Shown one piece after another: positions 1 through 7,037 of a stretch of DNA of 8,428 nucleotides (its first letter is position 1; each line of letters opens with the position of its first letter). Source of the DNA: Pseudomonas sp. (GTDB taxonomy: Bacteria > Pseudomonadota > Gammaproteobacteria > Pseudomonadales > Pseudomonadaceae). The notes below the pieces were generated by a model. That model was not told the DNA's origin and ran no database searches. It saw only the letters and a program-made list of their open reading frames with translations. The position numbers and the translations under genes are program-made. The stretch spans positions 1 through 8,428 of the forward strand of contig SKFV01000140.1 of the NCBI GenBank assembly GCA_007117785.1. Reading direction: 5' to 3'.

Positions 1-2
1 CT

Positions 3-335
3 TCGCAACGGGCGCGAATGGCACCTTCCGGTTACGCTGAAACAGTGACCAACCGGGTTATTGCCCGCCTGGAACGCCCGGAAGGGTCGGTCTATGCGCC
101 GCCGCCCGGTTATGACGGTGATCCGAATGACTTCAAACGCCAGTGCTACATCCCTTACGAGATAACCGTGGATGCCAATGGGGCGATTGTGTCCTATGAA
201 ATCAATAAATGTGGTGACGACCTGCTCGATGCAGCTGCGGAACGCGCGATTCTGCAAGCCGCGCCGTTCCCGCCACCGCCAAATCAGGGCGCGCAAAGCT
301 ACATCATTTACGGCACCGCCATTTTCATCAAATAA
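3..335 (+). CDS. TonB/TolA-type C-terminal domain protein, 5' end outside window
   Basis: The frame is open to the left window edge, so this is probably the 3' part of a longer gene; the ATG at 18 need not be the real start. The visible 110 residues resemble the TonB-family C-terminal domain: a helix-like stretch (GYAETVTNRVIARLERPEG), a strand with a variable-to-conserved turn (ITVDANGAIVSYEI), then LLDAAAERAI and a proline-rich PFPPPP end. In this family the domain sits in the periplasm, anchored by an N-terminal membrane segment or signal peptide that would lie outside the window. Two cysteines (codons at 144 and 210) flank the central strand pair and could form a disulfide. The lipoprotein gene follows 26 nt downstream on the same strand, which suggests co-transcription. 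Exact function and partner are unknown; it is not a recognisable canonical TonB or TolA. Confidence 0.75.
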   Translation, partial: SQRARMAPSGYAETVTNRVIARLERPEGSVYAPPPGYDGDPNDFKRQCYIPYEITVDANGAIVSYEINKCGDDLLDAAAERAILQAAPFPPPPNQGAQSYIIYGTAIFIK

Positions 336-350
336 TTCCAGGCTCAATGC

Positions 351-355
351 AGAGG
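351..355 (+). promoter_or_regulatory. Ribosome binding site deciding the lipoprotein start
   Basis: AGAGG lies 6 nt upstream of the ATG at 362. The in-frame ATG at 347 lies before this motif and has only weak purine content upstream. Starting at 362 also gives a cleaner signal peptide. Confidence 0.6.
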
Positions 356-361
356 TACGCC

Positions 362-2968
362 ATGTTTGCTGCCAACCGAAATCACCTGACCTTGCTGGCC
401 TGTGCCGTGCTATTGAGTGCATGTGCAACGCCGCCACCGCCACCCCCGAGTGAGCCGGCACCGCGAACATTGCAGGAGCGTCCCTCTACTCAGGCCAGTT
501 TTGCCTGTACCGGTGCCTTGCCTTCAGTGCACCGGCAAATCTGTGCCAGTGATAGCCTGTCGCAGTTGGAGCGTCAGGTTACCGAGCACTACCGTGAGTT
601 GCGTCTGGCACTGGATTTGCCCGGTCGCCTGCTGCTCGACAGCAATCAACGCCTGTGGGGCACCAGCCTGGGTAATGTCTGCTCCATTACTCCGGAAACC
701 GGCACCCAGATCGACGGTAATCCACAACAGCAAGCCTGTTTGACCATGCAGCACCAACGCCGGCTGGGTCAGCTACGGGAATGGCCTCAGGCAGAGCCAC
801 GCGGCAATCAGAGCCGACATGCGATGGCGAGTTACGCGGAGTACCGCATGGCCGACAACCGCAATGCCGAGGTCTGTGAGCCCTTGCATGCCAATTTGAA
901 TGAGCAGTTACAAGCTCAGGGCATGCCCAATGCATCCGAGATTCCAGGGGCCCGACTGCTGGCTTCCAGCGATGGTGATGAACAGCGACTGGAGCGGGAT
1001 GGGCGCAGCTACCGGATTGACAGTTACACACCCGGCCTGATGGCTGGCTATCAGGTGCGCAGCCGCGGGCTGACCCTGAATGATGAGCTGATCTTTGATG
1101 ACCGTGACTTGCCGACCTGGGTCGCTACCTTGCCGAACTATGGTGGTCGGGCACATGCATCATCCTCGCAAACCGGTGACTATGGCCGGCTGGAGCTGTT
1201 CGAGTGGCGAGGCCAGACCTTGCTGCTGGTCAACGAAACCTGGGGTTTCTATTCGCCGGCTGCACGGGGTGAGTCGGCTTTTGCCGGGGTCTACCGGCTG
1301 CAGGGCAGCCAGCTGGAACCCCAGTGTTTGATGCGCACCTATCTGACGCCGCCGCGTTTCAACACGCTGGCCGGCCTGCCGGTGTATACCCAATTGCAGG
1401 AGATGCTGGATGAATTGCGCGGCCAGCCCCTGGCGGCCTTTGCCCAGCACGAGCGGCGAGATAATCATCAATTGTGGCTGGAACACCAGTGGACCTTGCT
1501 CAACCTGCCACTGCTGGGTGCCGATGAGTGGCAGCGGTTCGGCCGCGAAGCCGCAGTGCGTCAACGCCAGGATGCTGCGCTGGAAGCCCTGTTCCAATGG
1601 TCCGAGCGCAATATCAACAACAAAGCGTTTTATCGCCGTTTGATGCCCATGCTGCAGCCGGCGCACCAGGAACTGAAGGTCATGTTCGCCGATCAAGGAA
1701 TGAATGCTGCCGAAGCCGAGCGGGCAGCTGATCTGCTGTTCCACGAAACCTTTGCCCGTGCCCTGGAAAACCTGCAAGCACCGGATGCACTGCCAGACGC
1801 ACCTTTACCACCATTTGCCAACTACCGCCCACGTTATGCCATGGCGCCGTCAGCCGGTGCACTGGAGCAGGGGCGTAACTTTGCCACTTTGCACAGCGTG
1901 GTGCTCAACCGCGCTCCACTGAACGTGGTCAATGACTTTATTGACTATGAAACCGAGACTTACGGTCGTGAACGACGCGGTCTGGCTGATGATGACGACA
2001 GTGCACTGCTTGCTGCTGTTTACCAGCCTGAAACCCTGGACCTCTTGCTGCGTCGTGGCTTCGACGTCAATCATGGCAATCGTTGGGGGCGCACAGCGCT
2101 GATGAATGCCGCCGCTGCCAATCAGGCAGACTCCGTTCGCCTGTTATTGCAGGCCGGGGCTGACGTACATGCACAAACCCGCTCTGTTGATGGTGCCGGG
2201 GTTGGCGGTCTGGAACGTCAACAGGCGATCAGTGGTCGTCAAACCGCTTTGCTGCTTGCTGCAAACCAGGCCGATCAGGCAGTTATTCAGCAACTGCTCG
2301 ATGCCGGTGGGGCGCGGGAAACCTGGAGTGGTTATAGCCGCCAGGTCTGCCAAGCCCTCAACAACAATCAGCGTCTCGATAACAAGGAGCTTAGCAGTCT
2401 GCAAAGCGGTCTCTGTGATCAGCGTTTCGAGCCTGTGCCGGCTACCCGTCAGGCAACTGCCAACCTGCATGCCGGAGAAGAGCTTGTTATTCGTGAGGCC
2501 GGGGTTGATTATGCGATTCGCCTGCGTACCCGTGAACCCAGCATCATTTTTACCCGTAGCCTGGAAATGGCTCCGAACCGCATGCAAAGGAACCTGACTT
2601 CACAGGCCACAACCATTGCGCGTGCCATCACCACCCGGCTGAATGCGCGAAGAGACGGGCAGTTCATGCTGTATTTCCCGGACTTGCGCGCCAACCGTGA
2701 AGACCGTCTGGTCTTTGAAGCCGGCTTCCCGGTCAGTGGTGCTACAGGCAATGCAGCGGGTTTCCATCTGCGTGACATCCCCGAGCAGCAGGTCCTCAGC
2801 CTGATTTTCGACCCATCGATACAGTCGGTCGAAACAGCCTGGCGGCAACTCTACAGTGCAGCGCTGACTCAGGGCTTTGTCCCCACGCATCAAGGCTACG
2901 TGGTCAGCCACCGCGGTGGCGGTACCAGCGAATATCAACTGGTCGTGACCGAACGCCAATCACCCTGA
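362..2968 (+). CDS. Large lipoprotein with LprI-like domain, ankyrin repeats and GyrI-like C-terminus
   Basis: The product is 868 aa from the ATG at 362. It opens with a lipoprotein signal peptide ending in lipobox LSAC (Cys21); Ala at +2 predicts outer-membrane sorting. A run of six prolines follows the anchor. Residues about 45-135 resemble the LprI/DUF1311 family: four cysteines (49, 61, 107, 126) and a QRLW motif before the third. Residues about 140-500 are not recognised. Residues about 505-655 hold three to four ankyrin-type repeats; the clearest is GRTALMNAAAANQADSVRLL at 576-595, and an 18-residue insert separates it from the last one (625 onward). Residues about 702-865 resemble the GyrI/effector-binding fold (YAIRL, then FMLYFPD, then VFEAGFPVSG and a Y-rich tail), a family mostly known as a cytoplasmic ligand binder. 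Probably a periplasm-facing scaffold or sensor; no enzymatic function is assigned. It follows the TonB-domain gene closely. Confidence 0.85.
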   Translation: MFAANRNHLTLLACAVLLSACATPPPPPPSEPAPRTLQERPSTQASFACTGALPSVHRQICASDSLSQLERQVTEHYRELRLALDLPGRLLLDSNQRLWGTSLGNVCSITPETGTQIDGNPQQQACLTMQHQRRLGQLREWPQAEPRGNQSRHAMASYAEYRMADNRNAEVCEPLHANLNEQLQAQGMPNASEIPGARLLASSDGDEQRLERDGRSYRIDSYTPGLMAGYQVRSRGLTLNDELIFDDRDLPTWVATLPNYGGRAHASSSQTGDYGRLELFEWRGQTLLLVNETWGFYSPAARGESAFAGVYRLQGSQLEPQCLMRTYLTPPRFNTLAGLPVYTQLQEMLDELRGQPLAAFAQHERRDNHQLWLEHQWTLLNLPLLGADEWQRFGREAAVRQRQDAALEALFQWSERNINNKAFYRRLMPMLQPAHQELKVMFADQGMNAAEAERAADLLFHETFARALENLQAPDALPDAPLPPFANYRPRYAMAPSAGALEQGRNFATLHSVVLNRAPLNVVNDFIDYETETYGRERRGLADDDDSALLAAVYQPETLDLLLRRGFDVNHGNRWGRTALMNAAAANQADSVRLLLQAGADVHAQTRSVDGAGVGGLERQQAISGRQTALLLAANQADQAVIQQLLDAGGARETWSGYSRQVCQALNNNQRLDNKELSSLQSGLCDQRFEPVPATRQATANLHAGEELVIREAGVDYAIRLRTREPSIIFTRSLEMAPNRMQRNLTSQATTIARAITTRLNARRDGQFMLYFPDLRANREDRLVFEAGFPVSGATGNAAGFHLRDIPEQQVLSLIFDPSIQSVETAWRQLYSAALTQGFVPTHQGYVVSHRGGGTSEYQLVVTERQSP

Positions 2969-2975
2969 CGCCATA

Positions 2976-3010
2976 ATCCCGGCGGTCTGCTAGACTGCAG
3001 CCGCCGGGAT
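2976..3010 (+). other. Strong intergenic hairpin, possibly overlapping a promoter
   Basis: ATCCCGGCGG (2976-2985) pairs perfectly with CCGCCGGGAT (3001-3010). The loop can pair further, CTGC (2987-2990) with GCAG (2997-3000), leaving a 6-nt loop and a one-base bulge. No T-tract follows on either strand, so it is not a standard intrinsic terminator. The loop contains TGCTAGACT (2988-2996), which looks like an extended -10 element, but no good -35 lies at the right distance. It may be a Rho-dependent 3' end, an mRNA-stabilising structure or part of the downstream gene's control region. Confidence 0.45.
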
Positions 3011-3028
3011 CATGTTGACCCCGGATGA

Positions 3029-3035
3029 AAGGGAG
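3029..3035 (+). promoter_or_regulatory. Ribosome binding site favouring a TTG start
   Basis: AAGGGAG lies 7 nt before TTG 3043. The in-frame ATG at 3025 is upstream of this motif and is itself preceded by pyrimidine/GC sequence without a Shine-Dalgarno match. Confidence 0.55.
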
Positions 3036-3042
3036 ATTCGGT

Positions 3043-4569
3043 TTGCTCACCATTCGCGCGATCTGCCTGGTCTTGCTGACCAGTCTGGTATATGGCTGTG
3101 CCACACATTTACCGCAGCATGAGATGCCGCACAGTTTTGTGCTGCCGGTACTGAAAGATGCGCCCCTGGTTCGCTATCTGAATGACCGTCTGGTGGCCCC
3201 GGAAGTCTGGTCTGCCTTCAACCCGCTGTATGAAGGCAAGGATGCCCTGGCTGCTCGCCTGTATCTGATTGATCAGGCGCGGTCCGGTATCGACCTGCAA
3301 ACCTATATCTATGCCGGTGACACAACTGGCCAGCTGATCGCTGCTCACTTGTTGCAAGCGGCTGATCGTGGTGTTCGTGTGCGGCTCCTGGTTGATGACG
3401 TTGGCAGTGGCCTGAGCGATATCAAAATCACCAGTCTGGACTGGCACCCGAATATCGAAGTGCGCCTGTTCAATCCCTTGCAATTGCGCACCTTCCGCCT
3501 GTTGAGCAAGGTAGGCGAATTCGGCCGCATCAACCATCGCATGCACAACAAACTCCTGGTTGCCGATGGCGTGGCGATGATTACCGGCGGCCGTAATATC
3601 GGTGATGAATATTTTGCCCTGAGCCCAATGGATTTTCAGGATATCGATATCATTGGTCTGGGCCCGATCGCACGGGATGCTGGCGGAAGCTTTGATCTGT
3701 TCTGGAATCATGACCTGTCGCAGCCGGTCAGCAAGATCCTGCGGCGCAGTGACGATAAGGCCCTGGCGAAATTGCGTCGGGAGCTGGTCTCGGTTCGCCG
3801 CCAGGCCGCTCGTGGCCCTTTGATGGAAGCGGTTGCAGACTCCAACTTCATTCAAGCCTTGCAGGACAACCGCCTGGCCTGGTACCAGGGGCCCGCCGAG
3901 TGGTTATTTGATCCGCCGGCAAAAGCCGATACGCACAGCGAGCTCAGCGGCGAGCCCTTTTTGACTCGCAGCCTGGCGAGACACACGGCCGCACTCGACA
4001 GCGAACTCTTGATAATGAGTGCCTATTTTATTCCTGGCGAGCAGGGTCAGGCCGCGTTTGAACGCCTGCTCGAGCGTGGCGTAAACGTGTCTATATTGAC
4101 CAACTCACTGGCCAGCACTGATGTCCTGGCGGTGCACAGCGGCTACGCGCCGTACCGTAAGCCCTTGCTGGAATCTGGAATCGAGTTGTGGGAGTTGCGG
4201 CCACTGGCCGCACAGCATGAACGCGTCAATACCTTTGTCGGCGATTCACTGGCCAGTCTTCACGCGAAGAAACTCATTTTTGATCGGCAGTCAGTATTTA
4301 TCGGTTCACTGAACCTTGACCCGCGTTCAGTAAATCTGAATACCGAAGCCGGCGTATTGGTCGAGCATGCTGCGCTGGCCGAATACATGAGCAGTCTGTT
4401 TGTGCGCTGGACCGATGATGACTACGCCTGGCGCGTTGTGCTGGATGAGCAGGGCGAGCTGCAGTGGCTGGCTGACGGCAAAGCCTGGTCACGTGAACCC
4501 GACTCCAGTCCAGCGCGCCGTTTCATGACCTGGCTGGTCAGCTGGCTGCCGATAGAAAGCCAATTATAA
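3043..4569 (+). CDS. Phospholipase D-superfamily lipoprotein, cardiolipin synthase C-like
   Basis: From TTG 3043 the product is 508 aa (514 aa from ATG 3025). Members of this family use two HKD half-sites for phosphatidyl transfer; E. coli ClsC makes cardiolipin from phosphatidylglycerol and phosphatidylethanolamine. Both sites are intact: H168-x-K170-x4-D175 followed by GGRNIGDEYF, a stretch typical of ClsC, and H407-x-K409-x4-D414 followed by IGSLNLDPRSVNLNTE. The N-terminus is a hydrophobic signal with lipobox VYGC at Cys19. Tyr at -2 is unusual, so lipidation is likely but not certain; Ala at +2 would favour the outer membrane. The macrodomain gene ymdB, which sits next to clsC in E. coli, is absent here. 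The gene ends 7 nt from the oppositely oriented ClsA-type gene. The exact substrate is inferred; it could be another phosphatidyl-transferase or phospholipase. Confidence 0.9.
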   Translation: MLTIRAICLVLLTSLVYGCATHLPQHEMPHSFVLPVLKDAPLVRYLNDRLVAPEVWSAFNPLYEGKDALAARLYLIDQARSGIDLQTYIYAGDTTGQLIAAHLLQAADRGVRVRLLVDDVGSGLSDIKITSLDWHPNIEVRLFNPLQLRTFRLLSKVGEFGRINHRMHNKLLVADGVAMITGGRNIGDEYFALSPMDFQDIDIIGLGPIARDAGGSFDLFWNHDLSQPVSKILRRSDDKALAKLRRELVSVRRQAARGPLMEAVADSNFIQALQDNRLAWYQGPAEWLFDPPAKADTHSELSGEPFLTRSLARHTAALDSELLIMSAYFIPGEQGQAAFERLLERGVNVSILTNSLASTDVLAVHSGYAPYRKPLLESGIELWELRPLAAQHERVNTFVGDSLASLHAKKLIFDRQSVFIGSLNLDPRSVNLNTEAGVLVEHAALAEYMSSLFVRWTDDDYAWRVVLDEQGELQWLADGKAWSREPDSSPARRFMTWLVSWLPIESQL

Positions 4570-4583
4570 CAGTCAGTTATAGT
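4563..4583. terminator. Weak AT-rich inverted repeat between convergent genes
   Basis: TATAAC (4565-4570) and GTTATA (4576-4581) are perfect inverted repeats around a 5-nt loop, extended by a G-U and an A-T pair. It covers both stop codons of the convergent genes. The stem is AT-rich and has no U-tract, so terminator activity is doubtful, but no better candidate is visible in the short gap. Confidence 0.25.
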
Positions 4584-6022
4584 ATTGGGCTCATAAAGTA
4601 CATCAGTCTTTCAAGGCTGCGCGGCAAGCGTCCACGCTGCTGCCACTGGGCCAGAGACAGTGGGTGGCTACTGGCGCAATAGCGCTCCAGTAGTTGGCCA
4701 ACTTCCGCACAACTACCCGGATTGAACAGCGCCACGGTCAGCTCGAAATTCAGCTGCAAGCTGCGGATATCAAGATTTACGCTGCCCACCAGAGCCAGTT
4801 CGTCATCCATCAGCATGGCCTTGGTATGCAAGAGCCCGCCTTCAAACAGCAAGATTTCCACACCTGCCTGCAGCAATGGCTCATAGAAGGACCGGCTGGC
4901 CCAGCCAACCATGAGGGAGTCATTGCGCTTAGGTACCAGCAAACGTACCCGAACCCCACGCTTGGCGGCATGACAAAGCGCATCAAAGATCGCTTCCGAG
5001 GGCACAAAGTAGGGCGTACTGATAATAATACTGTGGTTGGCACGGTAGATACTGGCAAGGACCGACTGCCCTATAAGGTCATCACCGATGCCTGGGCCAG
5101 AAGGCAGGATTGATAGCCAGTGGTCGGTGTTATCACCACTGGGTGGCAGAACCGGCAAGCGGCGTTGGCCGGTTTCGACCTCCCAGTCCCAGGCGAATAC
5201 CTTGGACAAGCCGGCTGCGGCCTGGCCTTCAATACGCAGCATGGTGTCTATCCAGGGGCCTACGCGCTTGCCCCGTTTGAAGCAATCCGGGTCGGCAATA
5301 TTCATCGACCCGGTAAAGGCCAGCCGATCATCAATCACAATCAATTTACGGTGCAGGCGCAGATCAATTCGATTGGCCAGCGCACGCCAAAGACGAACGG
5401 GGAGGGCTGGCACGACTTCGATACCAGCCTGAACCAGACGCTGGCGCCAACGTGAGCGGAAGAAGCGCCGACTGCCAGCGTGGTCGATCAGGAGTGACAC
5501 CTTGACGCCTCGCTCGCTGGCAGCAATCAGCGCCTCGGCCAGTTCGTCTACACGTCCACCGTTGTGCCAGATATAGGTTTCTATGCGAATGCTTTCCCGG
5601 GCTTCAGCAATGCCGGCCTGCAAGCCCGCGAATATCCGCGCCGGTGTATCCAGCACCTGCAATCGATCATAGCCCAAGGCACCAATGCCAACACGCTGTG
5701 CCAGCAACTGATGCACCGCCAGTGATTGCTGGCCACCGGGCATTGGAATGTCATGACTGGACAGGCCGTTATGCAGATTATCCAGATAGGGCTCGACCAT
5801 TGCCTGGGCACGGGCAGCACGCTGTCGGCCAAGGTTCAGCTCACCAAACATCAAATACAGGATGGCGCCAAAAATAGGCAGAATGTAGATCACCAGCAAC
5901 CAGGCCAGACTGGCGCTGACCGCCCGGCGCTTGATGATCACCCGCAATGTCACGCCCGCCGTAAACAGCCAATAGAAAATGGCCAGGACGATACCGAGAA
6001 TACTTTGCAGGCTTTCCCACAT
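4577..6022 (-). CDS. cls: Cardiolipin synthase, ClsA type
   Basis: The 481-aa product is close to the length of E. coli ClsA (486 aa). It condenses two phosphatidylglycerol molecules into cardiolipin and glycerol at the inner membrane. Two N-terminal hydrophobic segments (about residues 5-25 and 37-60) are separated by the basic VIIKRR stretch and followed by FGELNLGRQR, as in ClsA. Both catalytic HKD motifs are complete: H224-x-K226-x4-D231 followed by TGSMNIADPD, and H399-x-K401-x4-D406 followed by VGSVNLDIRS. The ATG at 6022 lies 12 nt after the tusE stop, with only a weak AGAG at 6036-6033 as ribosome binding site, so it is probably translated from the tusDCBE transcript. The protein runs tail to tail with the ClsC-like gene. 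Family assignment is firm; dependence on tus promoters is inference. Confidence 0.95.
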   Translation of the reverse strand: MWESLQSILGIVLAIFYWLFTAGVTLRVIIKRRAVSASLAWLLVIYILPIFGAILYLMFGELNLGRQRAARAQAMVEPYLDNLHNGLSSHDIPMPGGQQSLAVHQLLAQRVGIGALGYDRLQVLDTPARIFAGLQAGIAEARESIRIETYIWHNGGRVDELAEALIAASERGVKVSLLIDHAGSRRFFRSRWRQRLVQAGIEVVPALPVRLWRALANRIDLRLHRKLIVIDDRLAFTGSMNIADPDCFKRGKRVGPWIDTMLRIEGQAAAGLSKVFAWDWEVETGQRRLPVLPPSGDNTDHWLSILPSGPGIGDDLIGQSVLASIYRANHSIIISTPYFVPSEAIFDALCHAAKRGVRVRLLVPKRNDSLMVGWASRSFYEPLLQAGVEILLFEGGLLHTKAMLMDDELALVGSVNLDIRSLQLNFELTVALFNPGSCAEVGQLLERYCASSHPLSLAQWQQRGRLPRSLERLMYFMSPIL

Positions 6023-6034
6023 TGTCTTTGTACT

Positions 6035-6373
6035 CTAGAGACAGTTGTCAGGTTTCGGCAAACCGGCAAGCTTGCTGGCCAGCTTGGCCGGGCTACCAGG
6101 AAACAGTTGTAGCAGATAGATGCTCTTGCCCTTGTCTGCGCCCAGGTGCAGACCAACATACTTGACCAAGGGGCGCATGGCGGGCGACAACTGGAACTCG
6201 CTATGGAACTGACGCAGCAACTGAATAACCTCCAGATGCGCCGGAGTCAGTTCAATACCTTCCTTTGCAGCCAAGGCTGACGCCACCTCGGTATCCCAGT
6301 CGGCACGGTTACGCAAAAAGCCATCGTCATCCACGGCAACTTCACGTGAGCCAACCTCCAATACAGCAGTCAC
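6035..6373 (-). CDS. tusE: Sulfur relay protein TusE (DsrC family)
   Basis: TusE accepts persulfide sulfur from the TusBCD complex and passes it to MnmA for 2-thiouridine formation at the tRNA wobble base, in the cytoplasm. The 112-aa product from GTG 6373 ends in AGLPKPDNCL, with the sulfur-carrying cysteine (Cys111) next to last. The second cysteine ten residues earlier, found in dissimilatory DsrC proteins, is replaced by Lys101, which supports a tRNA-thiolation role. Other family signatures are the DDDGFL start region, LTPAH and SPAMRPLVKY. The usual Trp of the HWEV motif is Leu here (H46-L47-E-V). GTG 6373 overlaps the tusB stop as GTGA, indicating translational coupling; the longer frame to 6403 runs inside tusB and is rejected. 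A TTG at 6376 is a less likely start. Confidence 0.95.
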   Translation of the reverse strand: MTAVLEVGSREVAVDDDGFLRNRADWDTEVASALAAKEGIELTPAHLEVIQLLRQFHSEFQLSPAMRPLVKYVGLHLGADKGKSIYLLQLFPGSPAKLASKLAGLPKPDNCL

Positions 6374-6672
6374 CAACTGACTACCTTCTGATGATCGGCA
6401 CACAGGGCAACCATATCCAGATAATTGATCTTGTGTATGCGGCCAGGCAAGTCGTCCAGTGCGATACCACGGGCCACCAGATCGCTTTCCATAACATGAA
6501 TGTTGACCGTATTTGGCAGCAGACGCAGGGACTGGTTGAATGCCGTACCCGGCAGTAGCGCATAGGCTGCATCCTCAATCAGCAATAAGCCCTGGCGGCT
6601 ACCTAACGAACGCAGGCAACTAGCGAAGCTGGGATGATTGACCGGCGAATGGCGCACAATATGCAATATCAC
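6370..6672 (-). CDS. tusB: Sulfurtransferase complex subunit TusB (DsrH family)
   Basis: The 100-aa product is one of the three subunits of the cytoplasmic TusBCD complex that takes sulfur from TusA and hands it to TusE. Length and landmarks match TusB: ILHIVRHSP at the start, LLLIEDAAYA in the middle, HVMESDLVARGI, then a DM.AL segment and a final SW. The start is GTG 6672, 10 nt after the tusC stop, with an excellent AAGGAG six bases upstream; the TusB-specific start ILHI fits the family. Its TGA stop overlaps the tusE GTG by 4 nt. It belongs to the compact tusDCBE operon. Confidence 0.93.
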   Translation of the reverse strand: MILHIVRHSPVNHPSFASCLRSLGSRQGLLLIEDAAYALLPGTAFNQSLRLLPNTVNIHVMESDLVARGIALDDLPGRIHKINYLDMVALCADHQKVVSW

Positions 6673-6678
6673 CTATGG

Positions 6679-6684
6679 CTCCTT
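6679..6684 (-). promoter_or_regulatory. Ribosome binding site of tusB
   Basis: On the minus strand AAGGAG (6684-6679) precedes GTG 6672 by 6 nt. It overlaps the last base pair of the tusC stop codon region and fixes the non-ATG start of tusB. It is the strongest Shine-Dalgarno in the operon. Confidence 0.75.
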
Positions 6685-7036
6685 ACAGGTTGACGACCTG
6701 GTCGTAGTGTTCCAGCAGCGAGGTGATTTCCGCTCCAGAGAGCGAGCGTACATCAAGCTGGCACTGTCGAACCTGCAGACCGCGTTCGGTCAGTGAATGC
6801 TGACAGACCATCAAATCTTCCACTCCGAACAGGGGGAGTGCCTGCAGATTGGCCGCCAGTGACTTCTGCTGCGCCTGTGTAGCATCCTGGCCCTTGAGTA
6901 GTTGCAGCACCCCGTCGTTCATAAACAACATGCCCACCGGCACACCGAAAGCCGCTGATGCCAGCGCCAGGTCCAGCGCTTCTCGCGCGGCATGCTGGAA
7001 GGGTGCATGCTGGCTGATAATCAACAGGCTTTGCAT
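6683..7036 (-). CDS. tusC: Sulfurtransferase complex subunit TusC (DsrF family)
   Basis: The 117-aa product is the TusC subunit of the TusBCD sulfur relay complex. The DsrE/F fold is visible in the start (SLLIISQHAPF), then EALDLALASAAFGVPVGMLF, NDGVLQLL and a final YDQVVNL that match known TusC proteins. ATG 7036 is chosen because it lines up with the family start and lies 1 nt after the tusD stop (TGAGATG), a typical reinitiation arrangement; no clear Shine-Dalgarno precedes it. The longer frame starts at a TTG (7048) inside tusD and adds four residues without support. tusB follows after 10 nt. Confidence 0.93.
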   Translation of the reverse strand: MQSLLIISQHAPFQHAAREALDLALASAAFGVPVGMLFMNDGVLQLLKGQDATQAQQKSLAANLQALPLFGVEDLMVCQHSLTERGLQVRQCQLDVRSLSGAEITSLLEHYDQVVNL

Positions 7037-7037
7037 C

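Noticed and set aside
428..448. Proline repeat as a phase-variable slippage tract
   Set aside because: The codons are mixed (CCG, CCA, CCC) rather than a uniform repeat, so slippage is not expected; it looks like an ordinary linker after the lipid anchor.
1160..1777. 205-codon open frame antisense to the mosaic lipoprotein
   Set aside because: Low-complexity, Gln-rich translation without family signatures, opposite a long and well-supported gene.
2976..3010. Hairpin as a standard intrinsic terminator
   Set aside because: No run of T follows the stem on either strand; kept only as a structured element.
3109..3855. 248-codon open frame antisense to the ClsC-like gene
   Set aside because: It lies wholly inside a gene with two intact catalytic motifs, has no recognisable domain or ribosome binding site, and fits a shadow frame of GC-rich coding DNA.
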